Shown one piece after another: positions 1-10,713 of a DNA stretch of 62,247 bases. A program made the translations under genes and the position numbers. Source of the DNA: CAZZCN01 sp964652975 (GTDB lineage: Bacteria > Bacillota > Clostridia > Saccharofermentanales > UBA5734); assembly GCA_964652975.1 (NCBI GenBank), contig CAZZCN010000008.1, positions 1-62,247 on the forward strand, written 5' to 3'. Numbering within the stretch: position 1 is the first letter of the stretch; every line of letters starts with the position of its first letter. The notes beneath the pieces are model-generated. The model searched no databases. It had not been told where the DNA came from and saw only the letters and a list, made by a program, of their open reading frames with translations.

Positions 1-3000
1 CCTGTAGCGTCCGTGTTAAAGAGTGCGTAGATTGTCTCCACATCGAGAACCGGCTGTATTTTGACCTTGAATGCCGTAGTGGCACTACTTTCAACCAATG
101 AATTTGAAGTCGCCTTGAAAGTGTAGGATTTCCGGTTTACGGTTCCGTCGGATTCCGTGGTAATTGTATTTCCTGTCATTGTTTTATTTCCGGATCCGTC
201 GTCGTAGCTGTATGATTTGATTCCGGACACCACAGCAGAAGATTCGCTTATCGTGAATGTCACTGCTTTCTTCGTGATTGTCCCGCTTGTGTAATCAAGT
301 CCGTCACTGGTTTTCGCCCTTACCAACAAAGTCGGTGTCTTGGTATCAATCTTTGTGGTCTGCGCTACACTTTTCGATGCAATTCCCAAAGTATCAAGCA
401 AACGGAAGGAATACTGTACGGTTCCTTCCTTATTCAGTGTCACAGGTGTGGAAAAATTAGTCCATGTTCCTCCGTCCGTACTGTATTGATACGTGCCTGT
501 GCCAGTAGCCGATGCTGTCAGTGTCTGTTTCGACCAGTCGGTCGGATTGTAGGTTTCGGTGCCTTTTTTGATTGCTACAACAGGAGATGTCGGTATGCTT
601 CTTTTAATGTTTGAAGTACCTGATGAATAGTTTAGAGAGTTTTCGATGATGATACCACCGGTGCTGTTCAAAATACTGCCTGTCAATCCGCTGATTTCAT
701 TTTTGGAGACAATGAACTGGATGTCCGTAACCTTTTCACTGAAATCAAATGTTTCTGTGCCGGTGTATGTGTAGACGGCACGGGTGCATAATGTTTCGCT
801 GGAATCCTTGTATTTCTCAATCCTGAGTAGAGAAAGTGTTATTGGAATGTTTATATTCAGTCCATCGGTCGTCTTCACACCTTGTGCGGATATGAAGGTA
901 CTGTTCAAAGTGTCTTCCTTGATCAGTGTGCTGAAACGCACTACAACCATGGGTTTGTTTCCTGTCTGGGCAAATGATGTGCTCTCCGTACTCATATTCA
1001 CAGCGCTAATAAAAGCTTCTGTGCGGAATGAGACTTTGGCTTCAAGCGATGTTGAAACCTTGTTGTTGGTAAATTCGCCATCAGTCGATTTTAGTTTTGC
1101 ACTGTCAATCACAAAGGATTTGGCCAGGGCGTAGGTTATCAAGTCCTGGTTGTTATATGGTGTCTGTTGATCGGATGTGAATTTCAACGTATATCGATCC
1201 GCAGAAATTCCTGAATAATACAATGTAACATTCTGTGTAATATCCTGTAGCCCTGTTTTTGAAATCGTTTTCTGCACTGTGATTTTTGCATCATCCCTGG
1301 TAAGAGTGGTGACATCGATTGTTTTGTCATATTCTATGCTTGCGGAGATTTTCTCGCCGGAGTCTATATCTCTCCAAACATTGGTTTGTAGAGCTTGAGC
1401 CCGTTTATATGAGAACGACAGGTTGCTTGAAGCGGTTATGATGTTATCAACATAATTTCCGTCGGATGATACCATGGAATAGGAATTGGAAAGTACTATG
1501 CCGTTTTTGACAGCAAAGTCCATCTGGTCTTCACTGCGGTCCATGGTTGTTTTTGCGATGGTATACAATGCCTGGTTGTTCTCGGGCATATTCGTGTATG
1601 TGAAGGCGACTTCTGAGGATTGCACTCCGATTTTTCTGGTATACATTATTTTAGTATTTAAAAGACGTGCCTCCATCATAGGTTTTTCGAATGTGACAAG
1701 AACTCCCTTGTCCTGCTTCGTCGAATCAGATACATCAACTATTTCAACCTTGCTGATCTTGCTTTCCGCCAGTTTATAGGAGATATTATCCGCATCAGGA
1801 ATTACAAGTTTCAACGTTGAGTTGTTCAATGCCTTTATATATCCACTCGGAATGACATTGTCGGCCAGAGTGTATATTATACTGTCATATTGTGCGCTGC
1901 TGGCTAATTCGCTGCATATGAATGATATTGTCTTGCCGTTGATTTCGCTATAGGTGAAGTTCACATCCGAAAGAGACGTCGATATGCCGTTTTTGATTCC
2001 AGCCACATGGAACTTTAATTTGAAATTGGAGGCAATCACGCCACTATTCAATCCAATATCCGTGTCAAAATCGAATGAAACTATGCCCTGTCTCAATCTT
2101 CCGCTTTGCTTTGGCAGATCCAGTGCAACTGTCTTTTCGGTCATTACCGCATAGGCCTCGGATGCAGGAAGATTCAAAACTGTTCCGTCCACTTCCGCAC
2201 GGTCCAGGTAAAGTGCCTGAGTGTCAAGGGAAGTGATTACCACTCTCAGTGTAAGCATGGTTTCAGTAATAGAAAGAGTGTAAAGAAGGACATCAAATTG
2301 TGCTGTCGAACTAATAGTATCCACCGTATAGGTATGAATAAGCGTGCTTCCATTATACATATCCAACCTGAATTTTCCTGAAGACGATGATTTGTTGCCA
2401 TACAGTTCCAGAAGATTTCCTTTTACATTAAATGTAATAGTACTGTTTGCACTGTTGGAAAGCACAATATCGGACTGGTAGTTCTCCAGTGCTTCGATTT
2501 TGTTGAAATTTACGAGCGTGCTTGTGGCATCGCCAAAATTGTAGAGTTTGCGCTTTGATACGTTGATTTTCAATGTATTCATGATATTCGTACCCTTGAT
2601 TCTTGCATTGAGTGTAACAGTTTTATATCCGGTATCCGGGCCGCTCATGATTTTAATCCTTGGCTTACTTGGATTGCTTATATTATCAATCGACAGATAT
2701 GTTGTATCCGCTTCCTCGAACACGACATCTGATGGTGTATAAAGATCCGATGTCAGACTGAACAGGTCAAGAATAATCTCATCCCCAACTGTTGCTGTAA
2801 GCATGTTCTGGCTATCCTCATATCCAAGGATGATCTCTGTAGATGGATATAAAATGCTTAGAGAGCCGATATTGTTCTGTAAATTCACCTCGTTGTCAAC
2901 GTCCTTGACGACTGCACGCACCTTGTATGAGGTTTTCATGCCGATAGGGACTTTGACCTCCACGGTAAAGTTGGTCGGTGCAGTATACGAAGCGGTTGTT

Positions 3001-6000
3001 GAGAGCTTGTCCAGCGGAACGGGAACGGTGATAAGAGGAGTGCCTTTCTCTGTAAGGATAAAGTCCGCATCATAATCCACTATTGATAAAGCAAGATTGG
3101 CCTTTGTCGGGTTGGCGAATCCTGTGTTTTTAATCAAAGCATTGTACTGGATGTAATCCCCGTCTTCTTTCTGGATAATAACCGCACCATCGCTGACAAT
3201 AAGGATTTCAGGTCTATCCTGTTTTATTTGATAACTCAGGCTTTTATCCAGAGAGTGATATACAAGATAATTACCGGCATTGTAAATCTTATAATATATG
3301 ATGGCGTTGTTGTACTTGTTGCCACTGGCGGAATCAACGGACCAGATAAATTCGAAAGTGTTTTCCGCACCGGCCACCCAGAATCCCTCTATGCTTTTAG
3401 AGCCGATCTCCTCTTCGGTGCCGTTGGCGAGACGGCATAACAGTTGAATTTTTCCGCCGTTCATAGCAACATCTGAAGTGTTTCTGGCTTTAATCGTAAA
3501 CACGGATTCTTCACCCGGAATCACCAGGTCACTGTCAATTTCAGGTTTTTGTCCTTCGAACACCGCATTTTTCGAGACGCTATAGGATATCAAATCGATG
3601 TTTCGAAGCGCTGTGGCGGAATCAAGATAGGCAAGTCTTATCGGCAGTGTCTCACCTTCAGGGGTGTATGTGTCATACTTGAACTCGCTGGCTGTTGAAA
3701 GTGCCAGAATTTTGATGTTCCCGGACGTGTCGATATAGCTTGATATCTTTTTGAAGTTTACTGCAAACACTCCGGCCACTCCATTATCCAACGCTGTCTG
3801 ACTGTAGGAGTTGTTGAAGGTAAGTTGTTTTGCATCGCCCCAAAGCCCTGTGTTCTTGTCATAATACCGCAGCATCATGGCAGAATCGTACATGGATTTC
3901 TTGTCAAGATTGTTATATACGATGTACATGTCACCGCTTTGTGTGACATTCAAATCATACTGGTCTGTTCCCATTGTTAAAATCGGAATAAAGACAAGCG
4001 CCTCGTGATTTGTAAGATCCACCGCTTTTTTGAGGACTTCCTCCTTGATTGCAAATAATTTGGATTTGTTTTTATAAAATAGTGTCAAGCCGATTGAAGC
4101 CTGTCCGCCATTTTCCGGAAGAGACACCTTCTTGAAAGAGACATTGGATATAACAGGATTATCAATTGTTTCTGTTCCGGTATCTGTTCCGTCTATATGT
4201 TCTGAATATTCAACAGGGATTGTGGAATCTGCAAAAACAACATTCAGGCTGTCTTCATAATCAAAAATCTCGTCAACACAAATCGCACCGTCCGCGAAAA
4301 GAATCGTATTTCCGGAAATAACTCCCTTTTGGACAAAGAGCATTTTCTCTATACCGCCAAATCCTCCTTTTTGTGAATTTGGAATTTCAGCGGTAAATGC
4401 AATTAGAACAGTGTTGTCATTAAGGAATTCAGCGGATGTCGATGTGATTTTGGTTCCTGCTCTCCACACTTTCGCATCGATTCCAATTGGGATCTCCGTG
4501 AGTGCGGAATATCCGTTTCCTTTGTCAAGAGTATAGAAAAGCTTGTTCACGCCGGTTTGCTGAGCATTTTGTAGACGGTCAAGATTGGATGCGATTATCG
4601 CTCCGTCAGGGTCATCGGCAGGTGGTGTGTAACCTGACTTGACATTTGCGCTGTATTCCGTCTGGACATCTTTGACGGATATTATCACATTGTTGCCACT
4701 TTTCCCTGTAAATGCAGGAAGAGTGTCACATCTTGTGTCGTTGGTGCCGTTAATAACTGCAATTGGACTCTTCGTCTTTGTGGAAAGATTGATTGCACAG
4801 GTCTTGATCTGCATGCTGTTGTTTATCTGTTCCAGTTTGATTATGGAGGAAGCCGTCGGATCAATGCCCTGTCCCGTAGATGATGCCCAAACGACCTGTA
4901 ATGTTCCGGCAGAGTTTACAGCCGCAGCAAGTTCTCCGTCCATCAAGCCATCATTATCAAGAATTACAGCAGGACTTCCATTAATAGAGTACATAATCGC
5001 GGTTCGCTGATCCGCCGAACGGGTCAGGTCATCTATAGTCCAGAACATGATATAGTTGGTACCGATCTGGAAAATCCTGGATGTAGTTGTCTGCATAACG
5101 TTGCCCGCAATGGTTTCCAGAGAGCTGTCAGATGCGTCTCCAAGATCATATTTTGCATTTGAACCACCGAGGGATTCCATCAGCATCAACTGCATGGCTT
5201 TAGTTCTGCCTGCCGCCGTATAATCTATATAATCAGTTCCACGGGGAATCTCATTCATAAAGTCACTAGACCCCAGATATGAAAACTGTCCTTTTGAAAA
5301 TTCTTTGATCTGATTTTGTTTTTTTGGATATCCCCAGCCGTAACCGTCCTGGTTGACATAGAAATAAATCAGATCGATTGAGAAACTGAAAAACAGAAGA
5401 TAGATATCAATCTTGATTCCGAATTGGACGTTCCATGCATCAAGGGTTGCCGGTTTTGTTTTTGTCTCATATGCCGCACCCTCTCCGTCCCCTTCAAGTG
5501 TACGATAATTTGTCTCATCCAATGCAAGCTTCGCGCCATAAGTATTGCTGTCAAGATAGGTTATGGTAACCGTGTACAGATCGCGTTTGATCATGTTCTG
5601 CATAAATAATGTGCAATCGGATTTCGAGACACTGTTCTTTGTGGATACTGTTTTTTCCGCCACCACCTCGTTGTTTTCATTGGTTATGGAAACAAACATG
5701 CTGGCGCCGTTTGTTAGCAGGCTTCCCTTGATTAAAATCAGATAAGCATCCACGGTATAGCTAATTGAAGCTGCTTTTCCGTCTGTTTTCGCACCGGTGG
5801 TTGTAAGAACTGTGTGTTTGAAACTGTTCACGTCTTCTTCAGAGGTCCAGGTGCCCGTAAAATCGAAAATATCTGTTTTATTTTCATCAAAATCATAAAT
5901 ATTGTTTGCCATTGTAACTTCTGTTGCGCCAAATGTAGCAGTAAGTCCAGCCGTTATATATGCGGAAAGCTCCACTCCGAAAACGCCTGATATGCCTGCC

Positions 6001-9000
6001 CCGACTCCGATTGCAAGATATACGGACGGACTTATGGAAAAGCCCGAAAAAACAACCTTCCTGTTGAGTCTGCCGCCCCAATAACCTATTGGTACCTGTT
6101 TGAAGCCCATCTGCATCGACAGTGTAAAAGACGCCTGCATGTGGTAATAGAAAATCGGACATGGTATGAACGGCTGGTTGAGATCGACACCTCCTGTGAT
6201 AGTCAGTCCGAACAGCATGTTTTCGAATTCCCATGATGATGTCATTGAGTCGTATTTGAGTGTTATTGCAAAGCCGCCTCCGACGGAAAATTTTCCTTGC
6301 GCCTTTTCCTTGGCCGGCTTGCTTCCTCCTGTGTTGACCGGATTTGCTGCATCCGAGGCTTCAGTCATTCTATCGTCCAGTTCCTTAAGCCTCTCATATC
6401 CGGTTTTGTGTTTGCCCTTCTCCTCAAGAGGCTCGCCGTTCAATGAGAATGCTATAGTGATCTGGTCCCCACTCATGGAGAGTCCTGATCCGCTGCTGCT
6501 TGCCTGCTTGTTGGTTCCAAAGTTTTCGCCAAGCGATGCTAAGTTGAAATTGTATGGCGGCAGGTCCATGGTGCTTGTATTGTCCTTGTACATCATAAGG
6601 CTGTCCTGGCCTTTTTGGGTCGAAGTTGCATAGTTCATGGAGTCGGATTCCAGTTTGTCGGTCGGGAGCTTCTGTAGTATAGTCATCGTCTGGTTGCCCG
6701 AGATGCTCTTTGCAAGGGATGTTTTGCTGCTGTTCGCATTTAGATTTGCCAGAGAATCTTTTTTGTATACTTCTACAACCAGGTTCTCATTACCAAGAAA
6801 TACCTGTCCCACCTGGTCTTTCTGTGCATAGTCATATTTTGACTGGATGGCGATTGAAAAGGCGTTTTTGCCTTTTTGGAGGATATCCACCTCCCTCATT
6901 GTAGACCCGATTGTCAAAGGCGTTATAGTCCGGTACTTTGTCGTATCGGCTTCGTAGATAAAAGTGAACATCTCTTTGGCGTTTGCACCATCAGAATCCT
7001 GTTTTTTTATGACAACTTTAAAATACAAAGGAGTTTCACCAATGGCCGGTGGATAGAGGTTTGGCGAAGTGAAATTCAGGTCGAACGCCGCTCCGCCGTT
7101 TGCATATCCCGCTGAATCCGCGCTATGAATCGTCTCAAAACGCAGATTGTTGAACCCGCTGTAAGTGATGTATTTGTCATAAATAAAATTGCCGATTGAA
7201 TCATCTGTGACTTTTATGGCTCCGGGATTGTTTACTACCGGCATTGGGTCGAACTGTTGCACATTCGGATCGCTAAGGACAATCACGATGCTGCTAGGCA
7301 GAAGGTCAAAGCTATATTGGCCACTTCCACTGGAGAAATTCACTTCCTTTCCGGATACCGTTCCCATGATTTTTATGTTGATTTTCCCGCCCATCAGCTT
7401 AGTGGATTGGGAATTCAAAAGCATCGTGCTAAAATTCACGGTGCCCAGGTCAAACATGTCTATGGTCGGATTGGATGATCCAGGATAGTAAGTTGTGGCG
7501 GATTGCGGCACAACAATCGATTCAATTAGGGTTGCAATGCTGTAAGAGCTGTTTTCCAGCAGTTTTTTTGCATTGGAATAAAGGACTTGAACGGTTTTAG
7601 TGTCTACAGTGTCTATTTCAAAATGAAGAGCTTCCGTAAGTTCTAAATTGCCTATGGCCAGGTTGGTGTAACGACCGCTGATGATATTGGCATAGTTATT
7701 GGCATATGTTTTGAGAGATGTTTTTTCTGATTCGGTCAAGGATGTAAAAGCACTTGATAATATGCCAAGTGTTGACAGGTTAATTGTTGCGACATATCCG
7801 TCCGTCGTTTTGCTGAAAACCGTACCGGTTGTCGTCCTGTTCAAATTGTGGAGATTAAAGTGATTATCCTTCAAATACAATGCAGTGGGGGTTTTGGATG
7901 CCGTGGATGTCTGTGTGCTTTTAACCTGCACCTTTAAATCAGAATTGATCAGAAAGCCCTTGATTGTTTCGCTAACCAACCCTACCGCCCCGTTCCCGCT
8001 GTCGGCCAGCGAGATGGTGTATTCATAGCCGCCAAACGTATATCGCAGAAGGTTTTGATCATCCGCGCTAAGTTTCACTGCTCCCACAGGCATCAGTCTG
8101 GAGAACGGAATAATCGCTTTCTTGAAATTCATTTTATCGATATAGAAATAGTTGTTGGGAACCATCCCGTCTCTGTTTGATATATAAAATTTCAATCCGC
8201 TTGTAAAAGCCCTGGAACCGGCATAATCCTCCCATGTATCGCTGCTATCTTCGGTGGAGACTGGATTTAAAGGATAATATCCCCAGTCATGTCCATAATT
8301 TCCAATACCGAATTCCTTCTCGGTCACGACGTTAGCTGATCCTACATTGTTGTTAAAATAGAGTGTGGTCAAGCTATCGGTTCCTGTATCATCGTTGCCC
8401 CAGTCGATATCGATCTGGTAATAATCGTTGAAGTTGTACCTGTTATCGGTGCTTACAGACATATTTGAATCATTCTTGTTGATTGTAGGATTACTCGTGG
8501 TCCAATAGTCAGATCCAATATTATATTTATAATTAAAAATCGTTGGTGCGTCTTTCCTCTCATTGATAATGACATCCTCGGTCGGAATCTCGACAATAGA
8601 CGCCAGTTGGATAATAGCAGATCCGTTGAATCCGGATTGAAGCATTGAAAGCTTCTGCGCGGTGGTAATTTTAGTTTTGCTGACAGATAACCCCGAAGAA
8701 TTGGTGGTGATGCTTTCTCCCCCCGATACAGCGCCGATGCTCTTGTCCTTCTCGCCCAGTCCTTTTATCAAAACTTCCGAGTTTACTTTGATATATGAGG
8801 GGTCCGGAATTTTATTGGTAAGACGGATATCTACAAAATCAGGTCCGGAGTTCTCGCCGCCCTTTAGATTTTTTACAGTCACCCTCAAATTTCTATCGCC
8901 GTTCAAATCTTTCACATCGCTATGTATCAGAGGAATGTCTACTGATTTCGTGGTCTCACCGGGCGAAAACATGACAGTCTGTTGAATTGCCAGATAGTCT

Positions 9001-9680
9001 TCATCCACTTTTGCCGTGTCATCTTGTGTAATGACATCCACTGTGAAATAATAATCTACACCCTCGGTACGGGTGAGGTCCACACTGACTTTTCCGTCAC
9101 CTTTGTCGGCAACTGATTTGGCGTACATTTTTAGTCTGGTCGGTATGACAGGTTCATCGTCCTCTATTTTTACAACTGCGCGGTTGAAGTCCCCTATGTG
9201 CGCCTTCCCTGCATCAACAAGTGTAAATGCGAAATACCGGTCCACCTGGTGAAGCTTGTTGTCTTTGATTTTGATGTAAACAGTCTTCATCTCCTCGTTT
9301 GGCAGGAAGACAATCGATTCGGAATTGAGTTCATAGTCCGCTTCTGTGGAAGATATGTCTGTAATAAGATAACTTAGTTCTATCTCGGAATTTTTTCCGC
9401 CGAAACGGGCGATGTTGATTCCAAGATAGGTGTCGGTACCGTCCGCACCGCCTTCTTTGACAGTATACTGGCTGTATTCCATTATGAATGTTCCGTTGGG
9501 GAAAGTCACATCCCAGTCGGCATCGGTATACTCCTTGAAATTGCTGTCAGTCTCCTTTACATTGAAATTACTCCCGGTAATCTGGCTGTCTGTTTCCGCC
9601 ATGACATTTCCCGAAGGTTGAAAAACAAGAATAGCTGCTAAAATCAAGGATAGGAATTTTGTAAATACTTTTGTTTTCAT
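1..9680 (-). CDS. Giant secreted multidomain surface protein (N-terminal 3,226 codons; C-terminus outside window)
   Basis: The frame stays open from an ATG at 9680 to the left edge, so this is the N-terminal part of a protein of more than 3,226 residues. Residues 1-29 form a typical signal peptide ending near VMAE. Two Calx-beta-like modules follow (about 55-175 and 180-290; acidic ends such as IEDDEP). About residues 1127-1263 are a glycine-rich amphipathic beta stretch. About 1500-2000 look beta-propeller-like, about 2040-2280 resemble CARDB adhesion modules, and from about 2500 on Ig-like or Big-like units recur. I see no catalytic motif and no cell-wall anchor; an anchor would lie beyond the edge. 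The start overlaps the upstream gene's stop as ATGA, so the two are co-translated. Role as an adhesin or scaffold is inferred from architecture only. Confidence 0.85.
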   Translation of the reverse strand, partial: MKTKVFTKFLSLILAAILVFQPSGNVMAETDSQITGSNFNVKETDSNFKEYTDADWDVTFPNGTFIMEYSQYTVKEGGADGTDTYLGINIARFGGKNSEIELSYLITDISSTEADYELNSESIVFLPNEEMKTVYIKIKDNKLHQVDRYFAFTLVDAGKAHIGDFNRAVVKIEDDEPVIPTRLKMYAKSVADKGDGKVSVDLTRTEGVDYYFTVDVITQDDTAKVDEDYLAIQQTVMFSPGETTKSVDIPLIHSDVKDLNGDRNLRVTVKNLKGGENSGPDFVDIRLTNKIPDPSYIKVNSEVLIKGLGEKDKSIGAVSGGESITTNSSGLSVSKTKITTAQKLSMLQSGFNGSAIIQLASIVEIPTEDVIINERKDAPTIFNYKYNIGSDYWTTSNPTINKNDSNMSVSTDNRYNFNDYYQIDIDWGNDDTGTDSLTTLYFNNNVGSANVVTEKEFGIGNYGHDWGYYPLNPVSTEDSSDTWEDYAGSRAFTSGLKFYISNRDGMVPNNYFYIDKMNFKKAIIPFSRLMPVGAVKLSADDQNLLRYTFGGYEYTISLADSGNGAVGLVSETIKGFLINSDLKVQVKSTQTSTASKTPTALYLKDNHFNLHNLNRTTTGTVFSKTTDGYVATINLSTLGILSSAFTSLTESEKTSLKTYANNYANIISGRYTNLAIGNLELTEALHFEIDTVDTKTVQVLYSNAKKLLENSSYSIATLIESIVVPQSATTYYPGSSNPTIDMFDLGTVNFSTMLLNSQSTKLMGGKINIKIMGTVSGKEVNFSSGSGQYSFDLLPSSIVIVLSDPNVQQFDPMPVVNNPGAIKVTDDSIGNFIYDKYITYSGFNNLRFETIHSADSAGYANGGAAFDLNFTSPNLYPPAIGETPLYFKVVIKKQDSDGANAKEMFTFIYEADTTKYRTITPLTIGSTMREVDILQKGKNAFSIAIQSKYDYAQKDQVGQVFLGNENLVVEVYKKDSLANLNANSSKTSLAKSISGNQTMTILQKLPTDKLESDSMNYATSTQKGQDSLMMYKDNTSTMDLPPYNFNLASLGENFGTNKQASSSGSGLSMSGDQITIAFSLNGEPLEEKGKHKTGYERLKELDDRMTEASDAANPVNTGGSKPAKEKAQGKFSVGGGFAITLKYDSMTSSWEFENMLFGLTITGGVDLNQPFIPCPIFYYHMQASFTLSMQMGFKQVPIGYWGGRLNRKVVFSGFSISPSVYLAIGVGAGISGVFGVELSAYITAGLTATFGATEVTMANNIYDFDENKTDIFDFTGTWTSEEDVNSFKHTVLTTTGAKTDGKAASISYTVDAYLILIKGSLLTNGASMFVSITNENNEVVAEKTVSTKNSVSKSDCTLFMQNMIKRDLYTVTITYLDSNTYGAKLALDETNYRTLEGDGEGAAYETKTKPATLDAWNVQFGIKIDIYLLFFSFSIDLIYFYVNQDGYGWGYPKKQNQIKEFSKGQFSYLGSSDFMNEIPRGTDYIDYTAAGRTKAMQLMLMESLGGSNAKYDLGDASDSSLETIAGNVMQTTTSRIFQIGTNYIMFWTIDDLTRSADQRTAIMYSINGSPAVILDNDGLMDGELAAAVNSAGTLQVVWASSTGQGIDPTASSIIKLEQINNSMQIKTCAINLSTKTKSPIAVINGTNDTRCDTLPAFTGKSGNNVIISVKDVQTEYSANVKSGYTPPADDPDGAIIASNLDRLQNAQQTGVNKLFYTLDKGNGYSALTEIPIGIDAKVWRAGTKITSTSAEFLNDNTVLIAFTAEIPNSQKGGFGGIEKMLFVQKGVISGNTILFADGAICVDEIFDYEDSLNVVFADSTIPVEYSEHIDGTDTGTETIDNPVISNVSFKKVSLPENGGQASIGLTLFYKNKSKLFAIKEEVLKKAVDLTNHEALVFIPILTMGTDQYDLNVTQSGDMYIVYNNLDKKSMYDSAMMLRYYDKNTGLWGDAKQLTFNNSYSQTALDNGVAGVFAVNFKKISSYIDTSGNIKILALSTASEFKYDTYTPEGETLPIRLAYLDSATALRNIDLISYSVSKNAVFEGQKPEIDSDLVIPGEESVFTIKARNTSDVAMNGGKIQLLCRLANGTEEEIGSKSIEGFWVAGAENTFEFIWSVDSASGNKYNNAIIYYKIYNAGNYLVYHSLDKSLSYQIKQDRPEILIVSDGAVIIQKEDGDYIQYNALIKNTGFANPTKANLALSIVDYDADFILTEKGTPLITVPVPLDKLSTTASYTAPTNFTVEVKVPIGMKTSYKVRAVVKDVDNEVNLQNNIGSLSILYPSTEIILGYEDSQNMLTATVGDEIILDLFSLTSDLYTPSDVVFEEADTTYLSIDNISNPSKPRIKIMSGPDTGYKTVTLNARIKGTNIMNTLKINVSKRKLYNFGDATSTLVNFNKIEALENYQSDIVLSNSANSTITFNVKGNLLELYGNKSSSSGKFRLDMYNGSTLIHTYTVDTISSTAQFDVLLYTLSITETMLTLRVVITSLDTQALYLDRAEVDGTVLNLPASEAYAVMTEKTVALDLPKQSGRLRQGIVSFDFDTDIGLNSGVIASNFKLKFHVAGIKNGISTSLSDVNFTYSEINGKTISFICSELASSAQYDSIIYTLADNVIPSGYIKALNNSTLKLVIPDADNISYKLAESKISKVEIVDVSDSTKQDKGVLVTFEKPMMEARLLNTKIMYTRKIGVQSSEVAFTYTNMPENNQALYTIAKTTMDRSEDQMDFAVKNGIVLSNSYSMVSSDGNYVDNIITASSNLSFSYKRAQALQTNVWRDIDSGEKISASIEYDKTIDVTTLTRDDAKITVQKTISKTGLQDITQNVTLYYSGISADRYTLKFTSDQQTPYNNQDLITYALAKSFVIDSAKLKSTDGEFTNNKVSTSLEAKVSFRTEAFISAVNMSTESTSFAQTGNKPMVVVRFSTLIKEDTLNSTFISAQGVKTTDGLNINIPITLSLLRIEKYKDSSETLCTRAVYTYTGTETFDFSEKVTDIQFIVSKNEISGLTGSILNSTGGIIIENSLNYSSGTSNIKRSIPTSPVVAIKKGTETYNPTDWSKQTLTASATGTGTYQYSTDGGTWTNFSTPVTLNKEGTVQYSFRLLDTLGIASKSVAQTTKIDTKTPTLLVRAKTSDGLDYTSGTITKKAVTFTISESSAVVSGIKSYSYDDGSGNKTMTGNTITTESDGTVNRKSYTFKATSNSLVESSATTAFKVKIQPVLDVETIYALFNTDAT

Positions 9681-10528
9681 TTTTCATATCTCCCAGCTAA
9701 ATTTTGGTGAATGATATCTGCATCAAGATTGATGTTGATTTCACTGACATTGGATATTTCTATTTCGTTTGTGTTGGATTTGACAGTCATTTGGAATTTC
9801 AGTTGCTGTGATTTCAAGACTCCATTTGTAATATTTGCAATTATCATTGCATTAGTTGATTGAATATCATTTGTATTGAATTTTTCACCAACCTGTTTGC
9901 TGATGGAAGTGAGATACTGTTCAACCAGACTGTCACCCAGACTTTTCAGGGTTATCTGGTAAATGGTGGATGTCTTGTCCAAAGATTGAACCGACTCAAT
10001 TGTTTTGGTATTTGACGCGGTGAATCGATAGATACGGTATTCTTTTACCGCTTTTTTGAATTCATCGATAGACAGGTCGGTTTTTTCGTACCGGGCACCT
10101 TGTTTTTCCAATATTTGGTCAGCCTTTTTCCATACGTCCAAACTAAGACTGTAATTGTTGGAAGGATTGAGTGCGGAAGTAAAGCTCATATCAGCAACGA
10201 TTCCCATCTGATCTGCTTCCTCATCTTTTAAAAGGACTCCCTGGTTTATATTGTTATTTTTTTTACCATTTTGGATAACTGTGAACTGGTTGTTGATGGT
10301 TGTCATGCTGATGCGTGATTGCTCTGCAAAATCAACTGCTTTTTGAACTTCTCGTATTTTTTTGCTTGATGGGTCAATCACGAGGCTGACTCCCCAGATT
10401 CCTGCTACAATAGCAATAATCGCTACTGTTGTCAGTAGTATAATCCAAAGTTTTTTTGGGGATATATGAATTGGTTTTGCGGAATACTTTTTACCAATCC
10501 TGCCTTTACGGAATATCTGCTGTCTCAT
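9677..10528 (-). CDS. Membrane-anchored protein of unknown function, coupled to the giant surface protein
   Basis: A 283-residue protein with a short basic cytoplasmic N-terminus, one transmembrane helix at about residues 28-50, and an extracytoplasmic remainder rich in Asn, Ser, Thr and Ile. I recognise no family. The RBS AAAAGGTG lies about 5-7 bases before the ATG. Its TGA stop overlaps the ATG of the giant surface protein gene, so it is the first gene of a two-gene operon and is probably needed with that protein, for example in its export, assembly or surface retention. That role is inference from position. It is read divergently from the LytTR/GHKL regulator genes. Confidence 0.8.
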   Translation of the reverse strand: MRQQIFRKGRIGKKYSAKPIHISPKKLWIILLTTVAIIAIVAGIWGVSLVIDPSSKKIREVQKAVDFAEQSRISMTTINNQFTVIQNGKKNNNINQGVLLKDEEADQMGIVADMSFTSALNPSNNYSLSLDVWKKADQILEKQGARYEKTDLSIDEFKKAVKEYRIYRFTASNTKTIESVQSLDKTSTIYQITLKSLGDSLVEQYLTSISKQVGEKFNTNDIQSTNAMIIANITNGVLKSQQLKFQMTVKSNTNEIEISNVSEININLDADIIHQNLAGRYEK

Positions 10529-10581
10529 TTTTACACCTTTTCGTTAACAAATGGGTAAACTGTTTTCTATTTGTATGATAC

Positions 10582-10590
10582 ATTATAGCA
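10582..10590 (-). promoter_or_regulatory. Extended -10 promoter of the surface-protein operon
   Basis: On the minus strand TGcTATAAT forms an extended -10 element with no good -35 hexamer. Predicted initiation near 10575 gives a leader of about 47 bases before the membrane-protein ATG at 10528. The weak -35 suits an activator-dependent promoter; the adjacent LytTR regulator is the obvious candidate, but I see no convincing paired LytTR half-sites. Confidence 0.5.
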
Positions 10591-10677
10591 TTCATATGTG
10601 AAATTAAATTAGTCGTTGTATAAAATGTAGTTTTTAGAGCATAAATCGTAAATTAAATGAATTTTCCGGTATATTTA

Positions 10678-10686
10678 TGTTATAAT
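10678..10686 (+). promoter_or_regulatory. Extended -10 promoter of the two-component system operon
   Basis: TGtTATAAT ends at 10686, with no recognisable -35. It lies 28 bases before the regulator ATG at 10714, giving a leader of about 20 bases. It is back-to-back with the promoter of the surface-protein operon, about 95 bases away. Confidence 0.5.
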
Positions 10687-10713
10687 AGAAAAAACTGCCA
10701 AGGAGTTATAATA

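Noticed and set aside
278..9621. Many open frames on the plus strand across the first 9.6 kb
   Set aside because: They lie opposite one continuous minus-strand frame with a signal peptide and recognisable domains; none has a family signature.
10529..10713. LytTR/AgrA binding sites in the divergent promoter region
   Set aside because: Single ACAGTTTAC-like and TAGTTT-like words occur, but not the paired repeats at the expected 12-13 base spacing.
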